This document shows, piece by piece, positions 9,201-17,949 of a stretch of DNA of 64,000 nucleotides. This DNA is from Candidatus Peribacter sp. (GTDB lineage Bacteria > Patescibacteriota > Gracilibacteria > Peribacterales > Peribacteraceae). Each line of letters starts with the position of its first letter. The first letter of the stretch is position 1. The notes beneath the pieces were generated by a model. The model did not search any database and was not told the DNA's origin. It saw only the letters and a list, made by a program, of their open reading frames with translations. The position numbers and the translations under genes were made by a program. The stretch lies in NCBI GenBank assembly GCA_018652955.1, contig JABIBA010000009.1:165740-229739 (forward strand). The letters are read 5' to 3'.

Positions 9201-12200
9201 TTCGTTAGGTTTTACCGTTGTGCGGTTATCCGTCTTAGAGATTTCGAGAACTGCATCACAGAGTACCTTTGTACTTACTGCGTTACTCCACTCTGGGTTA
9301 ACACCTGGGTGGTGTGACCATACGTCTGCAATGTTCACGATGTTCTTATTACAGATGGCACTGCTTTCAACTCTGAATGTGAGTTCGAACTCTATAAAGT
9401 CTCCAGCTGCAAGATCGAATTCTCCACAGATTACTTCGTTCGTCTGTGTCTCCTCGTAACAACTTGCATCGTTAGCGCTTACGTATTCTAGGTGACCTGG
9501 GATTGGGTCGATCATACGGTTACGTGTTGTGTTGTATCCGAGGTTGTTTTCGACACGTACTGTGTAGGTGATAAGGTCACCCTTTGTAGTAGTACTAGGA
9601 CCATCTTTGAAGATGTTGAGTGTCCCTGTTGCACAGATTACTGTTGTGTAGAATTCATCATCGTTGTTGTATGTTAGTGGGTCGAATGTGCTTGCCCATA
9701 CTTCTGCAAAGTTTCTAATAGGTTTTGCACAGTGAGCGACGCTCGGTACATCGAATGCTACGTACACAGTGTCAGTGCTTCCTGAAGGAATGCTACTGAT
9801 ACTACAAGCAATGCTGTTTCCAGACTGTACACAGTTGTTGCTGGATTGGTTTGAGTTGTAGGTAAGGTCTGTACGGTTATTCGTATCCTGTATTTGAACA
9901 TCTGGGATTAAGTCTGTGATAACAACGTTCTGCGCTGCATCTGGACCGTTGTTTGTTACGGTAAGCTCGTAGACAAGAGTGTCTCCTCGCATGATCTGAC
10001 TGAGTCCAGTTTTTTGGATGCTGAGGTCTGCCTCTGGAACATCACAGATGATATCTACATCTTCTGAGTTTGAGAGTGCAGGACTTGCGTTATCTGCAGT
10101 AGCTTCTGCTTGGTTGTAGATAATAGAGTCACATACTGCGTACGGAGTTACTTCGAATGCCAATGTGTACTCGATGTATCCTCCAGCAGGAATATCCTGT
10201 GGTCCACATCGTACTTCGTCATTGATGTGGTCGATGCTACAAAGAGGAGAGCTAAGGTCTAGGCGAGGATTAAGAGCAGTTACCAAGCTGTCGAATATAT
10301 CTACATTTATCGCGTCTGTTGTTGAGGTGTTGTCTACACGGATTGTGTAGAGGATAACGTCTCCAATATCTGCTTCTTGGCGGTTAGCAGTCTTTGTTAC
10401 TTGGAGCTGAGCATCTGGACATTCAACAGTGATACTTTCAGTGTTGGTGTATCCGTCGATGTTGTTTCCAAGGAAGAGGATCTGAGCAATGTTGCTGATC
10501 TGTCCACAGATAGCATAGTTATTTACCGTGAAGTAGATATCGTATGTATCAGTCTGACCAACTGGGATTGGTTCATCTCCACACTTCACAGCGTTTCCTT
10601 GCATGAAACAGTCATCATCTGATGGGCTTCCATCGATGAAGGTAAGTCCTGCAGGGATCTGGTCGATAACCCAGAGTCCTGTAAGTTCTGCGTTACCAGT
10701 GTTCTCTAGAGAGATTGTGTAGTGGAATGTATCACCAATCTGAAGAGTTTGCTGACTTGCAGTCTTTGTTGCGATAAAGCTTGGATCTGGACAGTCAACA
10801 GTTGTACTTACTTGGTTAGTCGTTCCAGTAAGGTTATTGTTGAGGGTAAATATGAGGTCTGCAGTGTTGTAGATGTCTCCTCCACACGTTGCAGTGTTTA
10901 CAATCGTAAATACTATTTCATATGAGTCGCTTGCTCCTGGAAGGATATCGTCATCTCCACACTTAACATCTCCACCCATCTGGAAACAACGTGCATCACT
11001 TGCGCTGTCTACGTATGCAAGTCCTGTTGGGACTGTATCAATAATCCATAGACCTGAGAGAATTGCATTTCCAGTGTTTGTAATATCTATGGTGTAGGTG
11101 ACCTGTTCACCCTTCTGTGCAGTTGCCTTGTCTACAGATTTTACTGCTGTGAAGTCTGGGTTTAGACAGACAACATCGATACGTTCTGAGTTACTGCTTA
11201 CAGGTACTGCGTTATCTGCATCTGCTGTTGCTTGGTTAAAGATAGGCAAGTTACATGGAGTGCTTTGGTTCGTCTCTACAGCGATGGTGTAGGTTTCGTC
11301 TTCGCCAGTATCAAGGTCGATAGGTCCACAAGTCACGATGTTTCCAACAATAGAACACTCAGGTGAACTAAGGCCTGGAAGGTATGTAAGACTTGAAGGA
11401 ATCTCATCTGTCACGATTACATCGTGTGCACGTCCGAGTCCTTGGTTCTCTACGAAGAGTGAGTAGTGGAATGCTTCTCCGATACCTACACTTTGCTTGT
11501 TGGCAAATTTTTCTAGGTAAAGGCTTGGGTCAGGACAGTCACCAATTACAGTCTGCACTGAGTTACTGAGAGCACCTATGATATTCGTAGTGTCTACAGA
11601 TGCGTAGTTCTCAATGGTCTCTCCGCAAAGTTCTTGTACGTCGACATCAAATGCGATGACGAATGTCTCTGTAAGACCGACAGGAATGTCATCTCCATCA
11701 CATGTAACAACTCCAGCTGCGAATGAACAGTTGCTGTCGCTAGCAGGTGCAGGAAGGAAGATGAGGTGGTCGGCAATTTGATCTGTAACGACGACATCAG
11801 TAAGTGGAATTCCTCCAGTGTTTTCTACTTCGATGGTGTACTCAAGATTAGGAAGGTGTAGGTTTCCTGCGATAGTTGTCTTATCAACACTCTTTCGTAC
11901 TTCGATACCTGCTGTAGGACAGCTACTAATCGTAGTTGTTACAGTGTTGGTTGTAGCGTCTGGTGTGTTATCTGAACTGATAACAGCACTGTTTGAGATG
12001 ATCTCACTACAGTGAACATCTGTGTCTACGTCGAATACGAGAACGAATGTGGTATCTCCAGCAATCGAGATGAGAGCTTCATCACAGATGATATCTGTAC
12101 CAACTTCGCTACATCGTGCATCAGATGCACCAGCAACGAACGTTAGCCCTGTAGGAATAGCATCGACTACTTGCACGTTTGCAAGGTCGACGTTTCCAGT

Positions 12201-15200
12201 GTTAATAGCTTCGACAGCGTAATCAATTCCTTGAACACCAGTTCCTCCACTGAGGTTAGAAGGGTCAACAATTTTGTTAACGCTGATACCTGCCTGAGGA
12301 CAGTACACATCAAGTTCAACTTGGTTCGTCCATACAGTAGGTGCATTACTTGCGTATACATCTGCACGGTTTACGAGCTGATCATCTCCGCAAGGAGCGG
12401 TGTCTAGAACCTTAAAGACGATATCGATATCGCGGCTGTCTCCAGCTGCTAGGTCGAAGAGTCCACACTCTACGTTACCCCCGTTTGCACTACAGATTCC
12501 ATCGCTAGAACCGTCAATGTACATAAGGTGAGCAGGGATAGGGTCTACTACGTTTACATCTATTGCATCGGTAATACTTGAGTTGTCTACTGAGATAGTA
12601 AAGGTTACGAAGTCGAGGTGTTCGACTACGGTCTTATCTGATGACTTCGTTGCTGTAATTACTGCATCAGGACAGTCGCTAACGATAGTCTGAACAGTGT
12701 TTGTCGTATCGCTTGCTGTTTGGTCGTTACTTACAGTTGCATCGTTGTAGATAGTTGTTCCACAGAGAGCAGAAGTATCTACTTCAACAACAATATTGAA
12801 TGATGTTGATTGGCCAATAGGAAGGAGTGCTGCATCACACTCAACATTAGGTCCTGCTTGATCACAACGAGCATCAGATGATGCATCTACGTATACGGTT
12901 CCCACAGGGAACGCGTCTTCAACTTGTACATTTGTAAGATCTACCTGACCGTTATTCTCAACGATCACTTGGTACTCAAGGAACTTTTGTCCTGTTCCTC
13001 CGTTAAGAGTTGGTTGATCAACAGTCTTGCTAACATTCATATTTGCCTGAGGACAGCTTACGTACACAGTGTGGTCGTCCCAGTCGGTGTTTCCGTTACC
13101 ATCTTGTACATCGACTTGGTTGTAGACGTTCTCGCTACAGTTATCGTTAATAGGTGCGATGAATGTAAGACTAAAGTCTACGTCTGCACCGGATGCAAGT
13201 GGGTTATCCAATGTACAGTACACGTGAGATACGTTTGTCGTACAAGAGATTGGACCGGTCTTGCTGGTGTATTGGAAAGGGGCTGGGGTTACTAGGGTTC
13301 CGAGAGGACCTGTCTTAAAGAAGTCTGTGATAAATACGTTTGTTGCAGTTGAGTTACCGTTATTTTTAATATTGAAGTCGTAGGTAACGTTTCCTCCTGC
13401 GGTTACGTTTCCAGGACCGGTCTTTGTAACATCAAGTTCAACAGTGTCACAGTGGACATCTGTACTTGTCTCGTTTGTAAGACCTCCAAGGTTTCCATTT
13501 CCAGTAAAGAGGATTTCTGCAGTGTTCTTGATATCATCTCCACATGGAGCGTAGTTGTTTACGGTAAATACCAATGTGTACGTATCAGATCCGCCAACAG
13601 GAATAGTCGTGTCTCCACAACGTACCTGGTTTCCACCTTGGAAACAGCGTGTATCTGTTCGTGGGTCTGTCTTTTCGAATGAAAGACCTGTAGGAATGGT
13701 ATCAAATATCCATAGTCCTTCTAGGTCTACGTTTCCTGTGTTCGTGATAACAATGTCGTAGATAAGAGTATCTCCAATAGACACCTGTGTAGCACTGGCA
13801 GTCTTTACTGCAGTGAAACTTGGGTCTGGACAGATCACATCAAGATCTACTTGGTTACTCCATACCGTAGGAGCGTTGCTTGCGTATGCATCAGCACGGT
13901 TTGCGATGATCCCATCACATGGTGCTGTATCGAGTACCTTGAAGGTGATTTCAATGTCACGATCTGTTCCAGCATTTAAGTTGAAGAGTCCACACTCTAT
14001 GTTTGCTCCTACTTGATCGCAGAGAGCATCACTAGAGCTGTCGATGTACATCAAGTGGCTAGGAACAGGATCTACTACGTTTACATCTGTTGCATCAGTT
14101 ACACTGATGTTTTCAACGTTGATCGTAAAGGTCACAAATTCGTGGAAGCGTACTTCAGTTTTGTCTGCTGATTTTGTTGCTACGAGTTCTGCATCTGGGC
14201 AACGTACGGTGAGCCTGTGCTCGTCGTAGCCATCTCCATTTCCGTTTACAGGTCCGAGGTCTACGTATCCTCTGTTGCGTACTTCTTTTCCACACTGTGG
14301 TGTATTTTCTGGTACATAGAATGTAATAGAGAAATCTTCAGAATCACCAGCACCTATATCTCCCAAGGAGCAAGATACTTTGTAGTCATCTGGAGTACAG
14401 TTTGCACCACTGGCACTGATGTACTGGAAGGGAAGTGGCAAATTTAGAGGAAGACCGATGAAGTCGAAGAAGTAGTCAGCGACGTATACATTGATGGCAT
14501 CTCCAGCACCGGTGTTTTCTACAGTGAAGTTATACGTAACGTTTTCTCCTGCAGTTGCGTATGCAGGACCAGTCTTCTCGATTTGAAGTTCTGGAATTGG
14601 GCAGAGAACGTCGGTGTATACGATGTTACTAATATCAATAGTTGATCCGTATGCACTACCTTGTTTTAAGTATGCAGAGTTCTCGATAGTGTTTACTCCA
14701 CAGACTGCGTAGTTATTAACCGTGTACTTAAGAACGATGTCTGTATCGTCTCCAGCATCAAGATCGATTGCTCCACAGAATACCTGGTTTCCATTTTGGC
14801 TACAGCGACTATCAGATGCGCCGTCGTTGTAGGTAAGACCTGTAGGGATAGTATCTGAAATGTACAAGTCTGTAGCATCTCCAGCACCTGAGTTCTCTAT
14901 TGTCAGTGTGTACATAAGAAGCTCGTTGGTTCCTTTGGTTACTTCTGTCTTGTTTACACTCTTTGTAATATCAAGATCTGGTTGAGGGCAGTTGATAGTC
15001 ACCATGTGTTTATCCCAGTCGGATGCACTTGTACCTTGACCGTAGTTCAGGTGTGCATCTGCTTGGTTCATGATGGTTTCATCACAGTACTGATTGGCAG
15101 GTGTTCTAAACGTAAGTGTGAAAGTTTCTTCGTCTCCTGGATTCAAACTTCCAATGTCACACTCTACGCGGTGTTCACTGTTATCGTAGGTACAACTTGC

Positions 15201-17834
15201 ACCACTAGCAGATAGATACTGGAATGGAGCAGGTTCCCATCGGTTTAAGAGGCTTGTTAGGAAGAAGTCGTATACTCGCACATTACTAGCAAGCACAGAG
15301 CCATCGTTTCTTACAGTGATCTCGTAAGTGACAGTGTCTCCTGCATTAACAGTCCCTGGTCCTGTCTTTGTGATATCAAGACTTGGGCAGTCTCCAATTT
15401 GGATCGTGCTCTGTGGGTACAGAGTTGTTTGGCCTGGAGCTGTTACCGTAGCTGTATTGGTAATAGATCCTCCGCAAGGAGCGTCGACAGTTACCTGGAA
15501 GTAGAGATCGATATCTTCTACTGCTCCAGGAGCTAGATCGTAATCACCACATGAAATAATCTCGTTTCCAGCATTGTAGGTACATGAACTTGGAATCTTT
15601 GCGAGCTTGAAGTGTAGCCCTGTAGGGACGTTGTCTGTAAATCTAACATCAGGAATAGTTGCATTTCCTGTGTTACGCAGACGAATAGTAAATCGTACCT
15701 GCTGACCAAAGTCTCTATTTTGGTGGTCTGCAATCTTTTCTGCGGTAAGAATCCCAACAGGACAAAGTACATCGGTATATACAGTGTTACTTGTATCGAT
15801 TGTTGTTCCATATGTACCGTCTTGTTTGAGGTGCGCTGTGTTTGCAATCGTGTTATCTCCACAGTATGCAGAGTTATTAACGTTAAACTTTAGAGTGAAG
15901 TTAGTGTCATCACCAGCGTTTAGGTTAAACGGACCACAGAAAATCTGGTTTCCAGACTGGTTACAGCGTGAGTCGGAAGCCCCGTCGTTATAGGTAAGAC
16001 CAGTAGGGATCGTATCGGTAATGTATAAGTTTGTTGCGTTTCCGTTTCCAGAGTTATCAACATTTAGTGTGTACGTAAGAGTTTCGTTACTCCCTCTTGT
16101 TACCTCAGACTTATCAACATTTTTCGTGATATCAAGATCTGGAACAGGACAGTCAACATCTGTTACTACCTCGTTACTTGTATCGATTGTTGTTCCGTAG
16201 GCACTATCTTGTTTAAGGTGGGCAGTGTTTCGAATGGTATCGTTTCCACAAACTGCGTAGTTATTCACGTTAAACTTTAGAGTGAAGTTAGTGTCATCAC
16301 CTGCATTAAGATCAAATGCTCCACATACCACTTGGTTTCCAGATTGATCACAGCGACTATCAGATGCTCCGTCGTTGTAGGTAAGACCTGTAGGGATCGA
16401 ATCTGTAATATAGAGGTTTGTAGCATCTCCGTTTCCAGAGTTGTCGACATTCACGGTGTAGGTAAGAGTTTCGTTACTCCCTCTGGTTACCTGAGACTTA
16501 TCAACACTCTTTGTAATATCAAGATCAGGAACAGGACAGAGAACATCGACAGTAACTTGGTTACTAGTATCGATGATTCCACCGTTATAGCTGCTTGCTC
16601 TTAGGTAACCGGTATTTGTAATTGTACCGTTTCCACATGGAGCTGTGTTGCTGACGTTGTACTTTAGTTGAAATCTTGTATCGTCGCCTGCATTAAGATC
16701 AAATGCTCCACATACCACTTGGTTACCGCTTTGGCTACAACGGTTATCAGAAGCTCCGTCGTCATACGTAAGGCCTGCAGGAATTGCATCAGTTACGTAG
16801 AGATTTGTTGCATCTCCGTTACCACTGTTTTCTACTTCGAGTGTGAAGGTAATTTGCTCATTTGAGCCTCTCGTAACCTCTGTCTTATTAGAAGACTTTG
16901 TAATATTCAAATCTGGAGCAGGGCAGTTCAGCCGTGTGTTTACAGAGTTACTCGTTACTTGGTCTGCATTGTTTGCATTCGCTCTTGCTTGGTTTACGAT
17001 ATCGTTTCCACAACGACTATCGCTCGGCTGAATATTAGGATCAACTGTAAACTTTAGTATTACATCTTCAGTGTCTCCTTCGTCGATGGCCCCAAGATTA
17101 CAAGTAACTGTAGTGCTGCTATTACTACAAATACCTGGTGTACTTGATACAAAGATCAATCCACTAGGAATGCTGTCTGTAACGACAACGTTATACGCAG
17201 TTCCTGTTCCGATGTTTTCTACGTCGATTCTGTAGTGCAAATTATCTCCTGGTTCTACAGGACCGCTACTCGGAGTGACGATGCGCTTTTCAATATCAAG
17301 TTCTGGGTCATCACAAATAGTAGGAGTCTCTATAAGGTTACTCCATGCAGGTGGAATACCTGTTGGATAGTTCGCATCATCGTTCCAGACATCTGCCTGG
17401 TTTTCGATAGTTGTACACTGTTGGACATTGCTTTTAACACGAAAGGTAATCTTCACGTTACGACTAGCGCCAACAGCAAGTGGTTGCTCAGCACAGATCA
17501 CCTCGTCACCACGACCAGGACTGGCAGGTACAAAGCTACAACCGTTCGTTGCAGATACGTACTCAAGCTCTGGCGGAAGGGGATCGATAATACGAGCGTT
17601 GGCAGTTTTGTTATCGTCATTTCGAATGGTGATCTTGTATCGAATAGTATCACCAGGAGCGACAGGCTCACTTTCAGGTGCGTCATCACGTTCTTTCTCA
17701 ATAAAGAATCCAGCTGCATATGCAGATTGGACCGGTGAAATCGGGATAGGAAATACCCCAGTTGTGAACTGTGTAACAACGAGACACAGCATGGTTATGC
17801 TGGCCCAGAAGCGCCGAATTTTTTGATTTTCCAT
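6231..17834 (-). CDS. Giant secreted DUF11-repeat surface protein (3,867 residues)
   Basis: This is the largest gene in the window. A signal peptide (MENQKIRRFW, hydrophobic core, then SAYAAGFF) leads into about 28 units of roughly 115-130 residues. Each unit opens with a pattern like CPxPDLDITK...VTYTIxVxNxG and ends with SNxVxTxVxC. This is the DUF11 / TIGR01451 Ig-like surface repeat. Two SpaA/prealbumin-like modules (CIEIIKETFEPDG, CIDIKKETFKSDG) interrupt units 24-26. A poly-Asp linker (about 7200-7290) precedes the last two units. The C-terminus is hydrophobic and ends GRKFLF, so it may be membrane-anchored. Cys pairs in most units suggest disulphides. An in-frame ATG two codons upstream (17840) is an alternative start. 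Confidence 0.9.
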   Translation of the reverse strand: MENQKIRRFWASITMLCLVVTQFTTGVFPIPISPVQSAYAAGFFIEKERDDAPESEPVAPGDTIRYKITIRNDDNKTANARIIDPLPPELEYVSATNGCSFVPASPGRGDEVICAEQPLAVGASRNVKITFRVKSNVQQCTTIENQADVWNDDANYPTGIPPAWSNLIETPTICDDPELDIEKRIVTPSSGPVEPGDNLHYRIDVENIGTGTAYNVVVTDSIPSGLIFVSSTPGICSNSSTTVTCNLGAIDEGDTEDVILKFTVDPNIQPSDSRCGNDIVNQARANANNADQVTSNSVNTRLNCPAPDLNITKSSNKTEVTRGSNEQITFTLEVENSGNGDATNLYVTDAIPAGLTYDDGASDNRCSQSGNQVVCGAFDLNAGDDTRFQLKYNVSNTAPCGNGTITNTGYLRASSYNGGIIDTSNQVTVDVLCPVPDLDITKSVDKSQVTRGSNETLTYTVNVDNSGNGDATNLYITDSIPTGLTYNDGASDSRCDQSGNQVVCGAFDLNAGDDTNFTLKFNVNNYAVCGNDTIRNTAHLKQDSAYGTTIDTSNEVVTDVDCPVPDLDITKNVDKSEVTRGSNETLTYTLNVDNSGNGNATNLYITDTIPTGLTYNDGASDSRCNQSGNQIFCGPFNLNAGDDTNFTLKFNVNNSAYCGDNTIANTAHLKQDGTYGTTIDTSNTVYTDVLCPVGILTAEKIADHQNRDFGQQVRFTIRLRNTGNATIPDVRFTDNVPTGLHFKLAKIPSSCTYNAGNEIISCGDYDLAPGAVEDIDLYFQVTVDAPCGGSITNTATVTAPGQTTLYPQSTIQIGDCPSLDITKTGPGTVNAGDTVTYEITVRNDGSVLASNVRVYDFFLTSLLNRWEPAPFQYLSASGASCTYDNSEHRVECDIGSLNPGDEETFTLTFRTPANQYCDETIMNQADAHLNYGQGTSASDWDKHMVTINCPQPDLDITKSVNKTEVTKGTNELLMYTLTIENSGAGDATDLYISDTIPTGLTYNDGASDSRCSQNGNQVFCGAIDLDAGDDTDIVLKYTVNNYAVCGVNTIENSAYLKQGSAYGSTIDISNIVYTDVLCPIPELQIEKTGPAYATAGENVTYNFTVENTGAGDAINVYVADYFFDFIGLPLNLPLPFQYISASGANCTPDDYKVSCSLGDIGAGDSEDFSITFYVPENTPQCGKEVRNRGYVDLGPVNGNGDGYDEHRLTVRCPDAELVATKSADKTEVRFHEFVTFTINVENISVTDATDVNVVDPVPSHLMYIDSSSDALCDQVGANIECGLFNLNAGTDRDIEITFKVLDTAPCDGIIANRADAYASNAPTVWSNQVDLDVICPDPSFTAVKTASATQVSIGDTLIYDIVITNTGNVDLEGLWIFDTIPTGLSFEKTDPRTDTRCFQGGNQVRCGDTTIPVGGSDTYTLVFTVNNYAPCGDDIKNTAEILFTGNGNLGGLTNETSTDVHCDTVELDVTKTGPGNVTAGGNVTYDFNIKNNGNSTATNVFITDFFKTGPLGTLVTPAPFQYTSKTGPISCTTNVSHVYCTLDNPLASGADVDFSLTFIAPINDNCSENVYNQVDVQDGNGNTDWDDHTVYVSCPQANMNVSKTVDQPTLNGGTGQKFLEYQVIVENNGQVDLTNVQVEDAFPVGTVYVDASSDARCDQAGPNVECDAALLPIGQSTSFNIVVEVDTSALCGTTIYNDATVSNDQTASDTTNTVQTIVSDCPDAVITATKSSDKTVVEHLDFVTFTISVDNSSITDAIDVNVVDPIPAHLMYIDGSSDGICSANGGNVECGLFDLAAGDSRDIDIVFKVLDTAPCGDDQLVNRADVYASNAPTVWTNQVELDVYCPQAGISVNKIVDPSNLSGGTGVQGIDYAVEAINTGNVDLANVQVVDAIPTGLTFVAGASDARCSEVGTDIICDEALISIAGDTTFVLVFDVDTDVHCSEIISNSAVISSDNTPDATTNTVTTTISSCPTAGIEVRKSVDKTTIAGNLHLPNLEYTIEVENTGGIPLTDVVVTDQIADHLIFLPAPASDSNCSFAAGVVTCDGDDIPVGLTETFVIAFDVDVQELCGETIENYASVDTTNIIGALSNSVQTVIGDCPDPSLYLEKFANKQSVGIGEAFHYSLFVENQGLGRAHDVIVTDEIPSSLTYLPGLSSPECSIVGNIVTCGPIDLDTGEDETYTIAVETNQSTPCNLPIFNQATADADNAVPVSSNSERIDVVCLNPDFTAVKSVDKATAQKGEQVTYTIDITNTGNAILSGLWIIDTVPTGLAYVDSASDARCFQMGGDVKCGDDDILPGASDSYEIVFTIVNTATCGGDIYNTADLIFTLNNNLTGTTNQVSTTVDCPDPSFIATKTASQQTLQIGDTFHYTISLENTGNAELTGLWVIDQIPAGLTFIDGSPSDDDCFMQGNAVKCGDEPIPVGQTDTYDIYFTVNNYAICGQISNIAQILFLGNNIDGYTNTESITVECPDAQLQVTKTANRQEADIGDVILYTIRVDNTSTTDAINVDIFDSLVTALNPRLDLSSPLCSIDHINDEVRCGPQDIPAGGYIEYTLAFEVTPYAVCDSIIYNQAEATADNASPALSNSEDVDIICDVPEADLSIQKTGLSQIMRGDTLVYELTVTNNGPDAAQNVVITDLIPDVQIQDTNNRTDLTYNSNQSSNNCVQSGNSIACSISSIPSGSTDTVYVAFDVPSVAHCAKPIRNFAEVWASTFDPLTYNNDDEFYTTVICATGTLNIFKDGPSTTTKGDLITYTVRVENNLGYNTTRNRMIDPIPGHLEYVSANDASCYEETQTNEVICGEFDLAAGDFIEFELTFRVESSAICNKNIVNIADVWSHHPGVNPEWSNAVSTKVLCDAVLEISKTDNRTTVKPNESVNYEILVSNVSSSDAQNVTVVDDLPSDITFGSASAGGIYNAGSHTVTWVIDIDAFDTELLTVNGTVKSTASNGDVLTNEACIYSGSNCAYDNTTVVVDTPAFSIYKTDNKATIEPGEDTQYQITVSNISTTNATNVEIIDTLPTDVLFDSASSGGIYNAGSHTVTWVINLPASTSQTLTIDGDVSATAVDGSTLFNNVEITGGPSATDTTIVIDQIILGCIEIIKETFEPDGDEITPVPQFTFMLDGNTPKQNSGNGRVLYSNVTPGTHTVSEITPATWNLLSVTPAGGVIQVQEGSDCAVAVFKNQQVLSTPSFTIAKTDNRSTVKPGETLTYDISITNTSNSDATNVEVIDTLPEKVTFVSSNSGSFANGLVKWTLDIDAGETVNLEVKVTVDNTAPDGFFLYNHVIITGGPEDDDVTKVITDPVAEGCIDIKKETFKSDGSILTPVTQFTFTLDGGTQTVQNNSAGNARFLNVPVGSHTVTEVVPTGWTQQNVTPTDGTVNVLSGGNCVTVTFKNQQNALGTPRFIISKTDNKTTAEPGEDLTYKMEIRNISTVDATNVEVTDKVPDDTDFISASDGGAKNGSTVTWLFDISAGETVSFEMKVEIDDKTDDGDVIFNEVKVTDGPSATDTTRIDDDDDDDDDDDDEEDDDDDNDDDIRVTINDDPDPIDICHDDDLEYEIRLTNSSNSNEEVDVIAILDSDTDYQSSSDGGKEKSGDRVEWDDVKVNRNSNRTLRLRVKVENGGKDGDTLRLRVAVSGGDEDTEVTRVRNRGCDDDDDDNGTPDLTIDKTANTSEALAGSSVSYTITIRNTGGEDVDNAVLTDDYPEQYVNITDTGGGSDAGGRLTWNLGTLKANSTTVVRYNARLKSGVTRGTSVRNTATVRSGTITRTDDHVIIVPTPPVTGLGGFIKSLTQSESYLYKEGGKPQTGSDSSTLVAVVPQQRIAATTGNNDAAGTTTNLPLVIWITTMMTGVGMGGMFGRKFLF

Positions 17835-17859
17835 ATGCATATGCGGAAAAAAGGAGGTA

Positions 17860-17865
17860 TTTATA
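17860..17865 (-). promoter_or_regulatory. Putative -10 element of the giant DUF11 gene
   Basis: TATAAA on the minus strand lies 25 nt before the chosen ATG, inside an AT-rich stretch. A short leader of about a dozen nucleotides would follow. No Shine-Dalgarno sequence is present on the sense strand. Confidence 0.4.
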
Positions 17866-17898
17866 CATAACAAACAGGTATTTGTCAATACTAGGAAA

Positions 17899-17926
17899 AA
17901 GGGCTTCTAAGCTTGGAAAAGCCCTC
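17899..17926 (-). terminator. Hairpin with T tail between divergent genes
   Basis: On the minus strand AGGGCTT...AAGCCCT is followed by TTTTT. It lies upstream of the giant gene's promoter and just before the HTTM gene. It could block antisense read-through into the giant gene, but no minus-strand gene feeds it. Confidence 0.45.
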
Positions 17927-17935
17927 CTAACATGG

Positions 17936-17941
17936 TAAATT
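17936..17941 (+). promoter_or_regulatory. Putative -10 element of the HTTM gene
   Basis: TAAATT ends 8 nt before the ATG at 17950. An in-frame ATG at 17932 lies upstream of this hexamer, which is why I prefer 17950 as the start. Confidence 0.4.
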
Positions 17942-17949
17942 TGTCTCCT

